From Zoogloea sp041911615 (lineage in GTDB: Bacteria > Pseudomonadota > Gammaproteobacteria > Burkholderiales > Rhodocyclaceae), in NCBI RefSeq assembly GCF_041911615.1, contig NZ_JAYROR010000127.1:1-64000 (forward strand): 64,000 bases of DNA, given 5' to 3'. The stretch's first letter is position 1; each line of letters starts with the position of its first letter. The notes under the pieces were generated by a model. It saw nothing but the letters and a program-made list of their open reading frames with translations, did no database searches and was not told the origin of the DNA. Positions 58,926 to 64,000 of this stretch are shown here, piece after piece. The position numbers and the translations under genes were made by a program.

Positions 58926-59729
58926 TCAGGCGAAGACCTTCCAGGCCCGGGCGGTGCGGCTGCCGAAGAGCTGCGGTTCCTGCGGCAACTGGTTGGTGGG
59001 CAGGTAGGCCGGGGTGATGGCCTTGAACCAGTCGGTGTAGGAGGCGCCGGCAGGCAGGCTGGCCAGCGTCTTGAGGGCGTAGTAGGTGAAGGCGCCGTTG
59101 GGGCGGCCCTTGAAGCTGGTGTCCCAGCTGTACTGGTCGTCCTTGGCGCCGGCCATCAGCAGGTCGCCGCCGCTGCGCGACAGGCCGCTGACGCTGGGCA
59201 GCGTCAGGCCCCGCGGCGTGGGCGGCGGCAGGTCTTCCGGCTTCATCCACACTTCGGGTGGGAGGAAACGGGCACGGGGCAGGCCGGGGGTGAGGTCGCT
59301 GTCGTCGCCCCTGCTGACGGTGCCGGAGTGGCAGCTGTCGGAGATCAGCAGCACGCGCACGCCGGCGACGTGATTCTGGAGGATCACGCCGAGCTCGTCG
59401 TCGAGCAGCACCTGGCCGCTGCCGATGTCCCACGGGCACAGGGCTTCGTCGCGACCGTCGGGCTCGTCGCCGTTCTGGTCGGGTACCCAGGTGCCATGCC
59501 CGGAATAGGTGATGACCACGGTGTCGCCCTTGGCCGCGCCGGCGATGAGGTTGCGCATGGCGGCGACCATCGCGGCCTTGGTGGCCTGGGCGTCGAGCAG
59601 CTTGGTGACGCCGAAGCCACGGGCGGTGAGTGCGGCGGCCCAGTCGTTGGCGTCATTGACGCAGCCGGACAGGTCGTTCTGGGTGCCGGGGTAGTCGTTG
59701 ATGCCGATGCACAGCGCCTTCTTGCTCAT
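58926..59729 (-). CDS. Type-I metacaspase (caspase family, peptidase C14)
   Basis: A 267-residue cysteine protease of clan CD, first gene of the unit with the CHAT protein. The ATG at 59729 has AGGAG seven bases upstream; an in-frame ATG 19 codons earlier is not family-like. It starts directly with the p20 strand MSKKALCIGINDYPGTQNDL; catalytic His78 is in YSGHG and Cys133 in DSCHSG, with the acidic DEPDGRDEALCPWD between them. The p10-like part contains DDQYSWDTSF and GAFTYYALKTL. No signal peptide, prodomain or membrane helix, so cytosolic. Metacaspases cleave after Arg or Lys, often needing Ca2+; the target is unknown but the adjacent giant protein is an obvious candidate. Confidence 0.92.
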   Translation of the reverse strand: MSKKALCIGINDYPGTQNDLSGCVNDANDWAAALTARGFGVTKLLDAQATKAAMVAAMRNLIAGAAKGDTVVITYSGHGTWVPDQNGDEPDGRDEALCPWDIGSGQVLLDDELGVILQNHVAGVRVLLISDSCHSGTVSRGDDSDLTPGLPRARFLPPEVWMKPEDLPPPTPRGLTLPSVSGLSRSGGDLLMAGAKDDQYSWDTSFKGRPNGAFTYYALKTLASLPAGASYTDWFKAITPAYLPTNQLPQEPQLFGSRTARAWKVFA

Positions 59730-59787
59730 GGTCGTTCTCCTGGGGGGTTCCGGACCGCGCACGGGGGCGGCCACTGGGAATGACAAA

Positions 59788-59813
59788 CGCTCTGAGCTCA
59801 GTTAAGCAGAGCG
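59788..59813. promoter_or_regulatory. Nested palindrome upstream of the metacaspase-CHAT operon
   Basis: CGCTCTG (59788-59794) pairs with CAGAGCG (59807-59813); nested inside is the perfect 10-bp palindrome CTGAGCTCAG (59792-59801). It is 59-84 nt before the metacaspase ATG. A possible -35 TTGACC (59827-59822, minus strand) would put a weak -10 within it. An operator or a 5' RNA hairpin is inferred. Confidence 0.5.
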
Positions 59814-59875
59814 ACATGAAAGGTCAATGACGATCGGCAGGAATGTTGACCGGTGACAGACGGGCTTTGTGGATT

Positions 59876-60802
59876 TCAGTGGCGCGGCGTGGCGGCAAGG
59901 GTGGCCAGGGCGGCGACCTGGTCGAGAATGGGCTGCGGAATCGGTGTGTCGCCGGCCAGCATGGCGCGGATCAGCGCGGCGTTGGCGCGCACCTCGGGGT
60001 TGTCGGGCAGGCCTTCGATGGGCGGGGCGCCGCCTTCTTCGGCCGGAAACGCGATGCGCGCCTCGCCGTTGGCGAATGCTTCGAGCTGGGGGCGACGGCG
60101 CGGGTTGGCGAAGGCTTCGCCCTCGGTGCCGCGCAGCAGCAGCGCGACGCCACCCTGGGCGACCAGATGGGCGTGCATCCGCTCGAGGTATTCGGGATGG
60201 GTGACGGACACCACCCGCACGCTGTGACCGGGGGCCGGGTCGAGGAGCTTGGCGAGGGTGTGGGCGCTGTTGCGCACGCCGAGGCGTGGGCGCAGGGCGA
60301 GCAGCGGGTCGAGGCCGGGGGCGAGGGCGTCGAGGGGCAGGCAGGCGAGCCGGCGGCTGGCGAGCTGGGCCTCGGCGGCGGGGATGTCGGCGGCCGGGGT
60401 GATGTCGAGGGCGGCGAGGAGTTCGAAGGGGCTCACCCGGCTGTCGAAGTCGTGGCGGCCCTGGATCAGCACCGGCACGCCCTGGCGGGCCAGCAGCAGC
60501 GCCACCAGGGGCATCAGGTTGGCCTGGCGGCGGGCGCCGTTGTAGGTGGGCAGCACGACGAGGCGCGGGCCGGCGGGTACCGCCACCGGGGCGGTGCGGG
60601 CGTCGAGGGCGCGCTGGAAGCCGAGCAGCTCGTCGCGGGATTCGGACTTGATGCGCATCGACAGGATGATGGCGCCCAGCTCGAGATCGGGCACCTTGCC
60701 GTCCATCATGTCGCCGAAGAGGGATTCGGCCTGGTCGACCGTGAGGGGCTTGGAGCCTTTCGGCCCGCGGCCGATTTCCTTGATGAAGGGAGCGTAGGAC
60801 AT
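59876..60802 (-). CDS. ybiB: YbiB (TrpD2)-family protein
   Basis: A 308-residue protein of the anthranilate phosphoribosyltransferase-like fold from the ATG at 60802. N-terminal helical part (LTVDQAESLFGDMMDGKVPDLELGAIILSMRIKSES) is the glycosyl-transferase family 3 N-domain. The C-terminal domain has a glycine-poor substrate loop, and relatives bind nucleic acid rather than act as TrpD. In E. coli YbiB is LexA-linked and binds DNA or RNA nonspecifically. Upstream of the metacaspase operon on the same strand, separated by 146 nt that hold the palindrome. Confidence 0.85.
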   Translation of the reverse strand: MSYAPFIKEIGRGPKGSKPLTVDQAESLFGDMMDGKVPDLELGAIILSMRIKSESRDELLGFQRALDARTAPVAVPAGPRLVVLPTYNGARRQANLMPLVALLLARQGVPVLIQGRHDFDSRVSPFELLAALDITPAADIPAAEAQLASRRLACLPLDALAPGLDPLLALRPRLGVRNSAHTLAKLLDPAPGHSVRVVSVTHPEYLERMHAHLVAQGGVALLLRGTEGEAFANPRRRPQLEAFANGEARIAFPAEEGGAPPIEGLPDNPEVRANAALIRAMLAGDTPIPQPILDQVAALATLAATPRH

Positions 60803-60974
60803 GGTGGGGAGCGTGGCTGCGTGGAAAACCCGGCGAGTGTAGCGGGGCGCCGCCGCCAGGGCGAGGGCGGGTGCGTGCGGCGCGCCTTTCCAAGCGGCGT
60901 GGCGCGAACTATCTTGCCCTTGAGGGCTGCGCCCGTCCCGGGCCGGCACGGGACGGGCGACGAGGAGAATCGAG

Positions 60975-61348
60975 ATGCCGGCAAGACCCATCGCGGCCAA
61001 TCTGGCCAGCGTGCTTTACCTGGAAATCGACGGTCAGGCCTATGCGCTGGCGGGCCGCGCCTGCCGGGCACGACGCGCTGCAGCGCGCTGACGGTGAGTG
61101 TCGGAGGCGCCGACTACCCGATCTGGCGCGACGCGGCCTTCAAGCAACTGGCCAATGGCGGCGTCGGTGCCATGAACGAGGCGAGCCTCGAACTGCGCGA
61201 CGTGAGCATGAAGAACCTGCTGGCGACTTTCGGTTTTCGTCTGGCGGGTTTCAGCGCCTTTCGCTTCGACGCTTTCGCCCCGTCGGACGGGCTGCAACTC
61301 GCCACGGCCAGCTTCGCGGTGGACGCGCTGAGCCTGAAAATCGAGTGA
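60975..61348 (+). pseudogene. Small gene split by an apparent frameshift
   Basis: The ATG at 60975 has GGAG ten bases upstream and opens MPARPIAANLASVLYLEIDG, but this frame stops at about 61087. A different frame then carries protein-like sequence (LTVSVGGADYPIWRDA to FAVDALSLKIE) to the TGA ending at 61348, with no good start of its own. Supplying one missing base between about 61045 and 61080 would give one ORF of about 124 residues. No family recognised; the second part has beta-strand-rich, hydrophobic-alternating sequence. Sequencing error, true pseudogene or recoding cannot be told apart here. Confidence 0.55.
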
Positions 61349-61443
61349 GTGGCCCGCCCCGCATGGGTGGTCGGGTGGGCGGCAGGCTTCCCACGGCCGG
61401 CGCCCCCCGCTAACCTCTCGGTTTTTCGATGCGGGGGTTTCTC

Positions 61444-62334
61444 ATGAAAGTCGGTTTCGTCGGTCTGGGCATCATGGGGCGCCCGATGGCGCTCAACATC
61501 CTCAAGGGCGGGTTCGACCTGACTGTGTGGGCGCGCCGGGCCGAGTCGATGGCGCCGCTGCTGGAAGCCGGCGCCAAGGGCGCGGCCAGCCCGGCGGCGG
61601 TGGCGGCGGCCTGCGATGTGGTGATCTCGATGGTGTCCGACGCGGCCGACGTGGAGCAGGTGGCGCTGGGCGCCGGCGGTGTGGCCGAGGGCGCGAAGCC
61701 GGGCCTCGTCTTCATCGACATGAGCACCATCGCCCCGGCGGCGGCCCAGGCCATCGCCGCGCGGCTCGCCGAAGTCGGCGTGACGATGCTCGATGCGCCG
61801 GTGTCGGGCGGCGAGGTGGGCGCGATCAACGGCGGCCTGACGATCATGGTCGGCGGTGATGCGGCGGCCTTCGAGCGGACGAAGCCGGTCCTGGCTTGCA
61901 TGGGCAAGTCGGTCAACCTGATCGGCGATTCGGGCGCGGGCCAGGTGACCAAGGCCTGTAATCAGATCCTCACCGGCGTGACGGTGATGGCGGTGGCCGA
62001 GGCGCTGAACTTCGCGCGCAAGAGCGGGGTGGACGGCACCAAGGTGCGCGAGGCGCTGCTGGGCGGCTTCGCCTACAGCCGCATTCTGGAAAACCACGGC
62101 CAGCGCATGCTCGACCGCAACTTCAAGCCGGGCTTCAAGGCGTGGATGCACCAGAAGGACATGAACATCGTCGTGCAGGAGGCGCACCGTCTGGGCCTGA
62201 TGCTGCCCACCAGCGCGGCGACGGCGCAGCTGTTCAATGCGATGGTCGGCAGTGGCATGGGCGAGGAGGATTCCGTCGCCGCGCTGAAGCTGCTCGAAGG
62301 CCTGTCGGGGGGGCTGAGATGCGGGTCGGATTGA
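61444..62334 (+). CDS. Beta-hydroxyacid dehydrogenase (tartronate-semialdehyde-reductase-like), copy 1
   Basis: A 296-residue NAD(P)-dependent enzyme of the 3-hydroxyisobutyrate/tartronate-semialdehyde reductase family. Rossmann loop GLGIMG (7-12), substrate loop DAPVSGGEVGA (117-127), catalytic Lys170 in GQVTKACNQ. Best match in mind is 2-hydroxy-3-oxopropionate reductase (GarR/GlxR), but no glyoxylate-carboligase genes are nearby, so the substrate is not certain. It overlaps the next paralogue by 16 nt. Confidence 0.88.
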   Translation: MKVGFVGLGIMGRPMALNILKGGFDLTVWARRAESMAPLLEAGAKGAASPAAVAAACDVVISMVSDAADVEQVALGAGGVAEGAKPGLVFIDMSTIAPAAAQAIAARLAEVGVTMLDAPVSGGEVGAINGGLTIMVGGDAAAFERTKPVLACMGKSVNLIGDSGAGQVTKACNQILTGVTVMAVAEALNFARKSGVDGTKVREALLGGFAYSRILENHGQRMLDRNFKPGFKAWMHQKDMNIVVQEAHRLGLMLPTSAATAQLFNAMVGSGMGEEDSVAALKLLEGLSGGLRCGSD

Positions 62335-63197
62335 TCGGACTCGGGGTGATGGGGCTGCCGATGGCGGGCCACCTGTTGCAGGCGGGGCACGACCTGGCGG
62401 TCTGGGCGCGCCGGCCGGAGGCAACGACGCAGATCGTGGCCGCCGGCGCCGTGGCCTGCGCGACGCCGGCCGAACTCGCGGCACGCAGCGAGGTGGTGAT
62501 CTCGATCGTCACCGCGAGCGCCGACGTGGCGCAACTGGCGCTGGGGCCGGGCGGGTTGATCGAGGGCTTCGCCCCGGGCGGCATCCACGTGGACATGAGC
62601 ACCATCGCGCCGGCCACCGCCCGCGCGCTGGCGGCCCGCTACGCCGAGGGCGGCGTGGGCTGGCTGGATGCGCCGGTCTCGGGGGGCGAGGTGGGGGCGC
62701 GCGATGCGACGCTGGCAATCATGGCCGGCGGCGAGGCGGCGACGCTGGCCCGGGTGCGCCCGCTGTTCGACTGCCTGGGCCGCACGGTGGTGCATGTTGG
62801 CGACGCCGGCGCCGGGCAGGTGGCCAAGGCGTGCAACCAGATGATCATGGTGAACGCGATCCAGGCCTGCGCCGAGGCGATGCGCCTGGCCGGCGCCCAC
62901 GGGCTGGACGCCGCCAAGGTGGTGCAGGCGCTGGCGGGCGGGTCGGCCGGATCGCGGGTGCTGGAGGTGATGGGCGGACGCATGGCACGTCGGGATTTCG
63001 TGGCCGGCATCCAGGCGCGGCTGCATCACAAGGATTTTGCGATCCTGATGGACGCGGCGCGTGAGCTTGGGGCGCCGCTGCCGGTGGCGGCCCAGACCTG
63101 GCAGCAGCTCAATGCGCTGATGGGCCTGGGCGGCGGCCGGCTCGACACCGCCAGTCTGCTGCGGGTGCTCGAAGCGCCGCTGGAGCGGTTGTCGTGA
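62319..63197 (+). CDS. Beta-hydroxyacid dehydrogenase, copy 2 (tandem paralogue)
   Basis: A 292-residue paralogue of the preceding gene, in the same register without gaps over at least the first 174 residues: Rossmann GLGVMG (7-12), DAPVSGGEVGA (117-127), Lys170 in GQVAKACNQ. It starts inside copy 1 and its stop overlaps the next GTG by 4 nt, so the run is translationally coupled. It probably acts on a related 3-hydroxyacid; the two copies have diverged clearly after the core. Confidence 0.87.
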   Translation: MRVGLIGLGVMGLPMAGHLLQAGHDLAVWARRPEATTQIVAAGAVACATPAELAARSEVVISIVTASADVAQLALGPGGLIEGFAPGGIHVDMSTIAPATARALAARYAEGGVGWLDAPVSGGEVGARDATLAIMAGGEAATLARVRPLFDCLGRTVVHVGDAGAGQVAKACNQMIMVNAIQACAEAMRLAGAHGLDAAKVVQALAGGSAGSRVLEVMGGRMARRDFVAGIQARLHHKDFAILMDAARELGAPLPVAAQTWQQLNALMGLGGGRLDTASLLRVLEAPLERLS

Positions 63198-63733
63198 GCC
63201 GCGCGAGTCGCCGTCGCCTGTTGGCGCTGGGCGTCGCGGCCTGTGGCGCCGTTGCGCTGGCGGGGCTGGGTGGATGCGCCGGCACGCCGCTGCGTCCGCT
63301 CAAGCCCGAGGTGTCGCTGGCCGACATCCGGCTCGAAGGGGGCAACCTGGTGGAGCAGCGCTTCCTGCTGAGCCTGCGGGTGACCAATCCGAACCGTTTC
63401 GATATTCCGGTGCAGGGACTCAGCTTCACCCTGGATCTGGGCGGCGAGCCGTTCGCCCGAGGGGTGGGCAACCGGCCGGTGGTGGTGCCGGCGCTGGGCG
63501 AGGCGCAGGTGGAGGTGAATGCGACGGCGGGCCTGTCCGGGCTGCTGCGCCAGTTCAAGGCGCTGGGCAAGGGACGCGAGACGTTCGAGTACCGCCTCAA
63601 GGGGCGTCTGGTGACCGGCGCCTACGGCGATTTCGACTTCGACCGTCACGGCGAACTGGACGCCATGAAGGCCCTGCGCGACGGTGTCGGCGGCCCGGGG
63701 GGCGGCACCCGCGCGCCCTCCGAAAAGTTCTGA
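63194..63733 (+). CDS. LEA type-2 (WHy-domain) lipoprotein
   Basis: A 179-residue predicted lipoprotein. The signal peptide with twin arginines (RRRLLALGVAACGAVALAGLGGC) has lipobox LGGC with Cys28. The WHy/LEA14 core has VSLADIRLEGGNLVEQRFLLSLRVTNPNRFDIPVQGLSF and a beta-rich remainder. Such proteins are desiccation- or stress-related in plants; the bacterial role is unclear. GTG start, coupled to the preceding dehydrogenase. Confidence 0.85.
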   Translation: MSRASRRRLLALGVAACGAVALAGLGGCAGTPLRPLKPEVSLADIRLEGGNLVEQRFLLSLRVTNPNRFDIPVQGLSFTLDLGGEPFARGVGNRPVVVPALGEAQVEVNATAGLSGLLRQFKALGKGRETFEYRLKGRLVTGAYGDFDFDRHGELDAMKALRDGVGGPGGGTRAPSEKF

Positions 63734-63778
63734 TCCCTGCCGCGCCGGGTGCCGGCGCGGCGGTTTCCTGCTGATTCC

Positions 63779-64000
63779 ATGTCTCCCAAACTCATTGAAT
63801 TCCTGGCCGGCTGCCGGGACGAGGCGCCGCTGCAACTGGGCGTGGTGCCCTTCGGCATGCTGTTCGGCATTGGCGCGCTGGCGGCCGGAATGCCTCCATG
63901 GCTGGCCCAGGCGGCGTCGGCGGTGGTGTTCGCCGGCGCGGCGCAGCTGGTGATCGTGCAGATGCTGGCGGCCGGTGCCGGGGCGCTGCCGATCGGCCTG
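63779..64000 (+). CDS. azlC: AzlC-family branched-chain amino acid exporter, N-terminal part
   Basis: The first 74 residues of an AzlC-type permease, running off the right edge. It opens MSPKLIEFLAGCRDEAPLQLGVVPFGMLFG, followed by the family segment AASAVVFAGAAQLVIVQML, within two predicted membrane helices. AzlC works with the small AzlD partner, which would lie outside the window. 45 nt after the lipoprotein gene. Confidence 0.9.
   Translation, partial: MSPKLIEFLAGCRDEAPLQLGVVPFGMLFGIGALAAGMPPWLAQAASAVVFAGAAQLVIVQMLAAGAGALPIGL

Noticed and set aside
52656..59729. Mobile element or prophage origin of the metacaspase-CHAT region
   Set aside because: No integrase, transposase, tRNA boundary or direct repeats; GC content and codon use resemble neighbouring nasA and ybiB.

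Overview
The window looks like chromosome of a high-GC betaproteobacterium, most likely Rhodocyclales/Zoogloeaceae (Azoarcus/Thauera/Zoogloea-like). The evidence is the gene order (hrcA next to nadK-recN, divergent fur/bamE, carA-carB-greA, rlmE-ftsH-folP-glmM, tRNA-Leu in front of a full nuoA-N operon followed by DUF2818) together with exosortase-A-type accessory genes. This assignment comes from gene content; no database search was possible. No IS element, integrase, CRISPR array or rRNA was seen, and no gene-free stretch is longer than about 235 bases.

Layout. 1-11.5 kb: heat-shock and housekeeping block with dnaK (cut by the window edge) and grpE, a divergent Ser/Thr kinase with a cyclic-nucleotide-binding domain, trxC, an orphan AP2-like protein, the hrcA-hemH-yvlD run, nadK, recN, a GDT1-type transporter, fur, bamE and dapB. 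Two strong sigma-32 promoters with the same 13-nt spacer precede grpE and trxC. 11.6-25.3 kb: a BarA-like hybrid histidine kinase, carA-carB-greA with a structured carA leader, a DUF4149 gene, yhbY divergent from rlmE, then ftsH-folP-glmM. 25.3-30.6 kb: pstSCAB behind a Pho box, then tpiA and secG. 30.6-45.8 kb: tRNA-Leu(GAG) and the 14-gene respiratory complex I operon, plus DUF2818. 45.9-49.8 kb: DUF3579, then an exosortase-A-associated decarboxylase and AMP ligase divergent from a dedicated acyl carrier protein.

49.8-59.7 kb is the accessory part: assimilatory nitrate reductase nasA behind a consensus sigma-54 promoter, then a two-gene unit made of a type-I metacaspase and a 2051-residue protein. 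The large protein joins two alpha/beta hydrolases, an unassigned middle region, a CHAT (caspase-like) protease and a helical C-terminus. All four enzymatic modules of this unit keep recognisable catalytic residues. It is the best candidate here for an undescribed system, plausibly a protease-controlled lipid or ester hydrolase acting in stress, cell death or defence. That function is inference.

59.8-64 kb: ybiB, a small gene that appears frameshifted, two tandem beta-hydroxyacid dehydrogenase paralogues, a LEA-type lipoprotein and the start of an AzlC-type exporter. By eye, tpiA through nuoN (about 29.4-45.5 kb) has visibly more T-ending codons and lower GC than either flank, whereas nasA, the CHAT gene and ybiB are extremely GC-rich.
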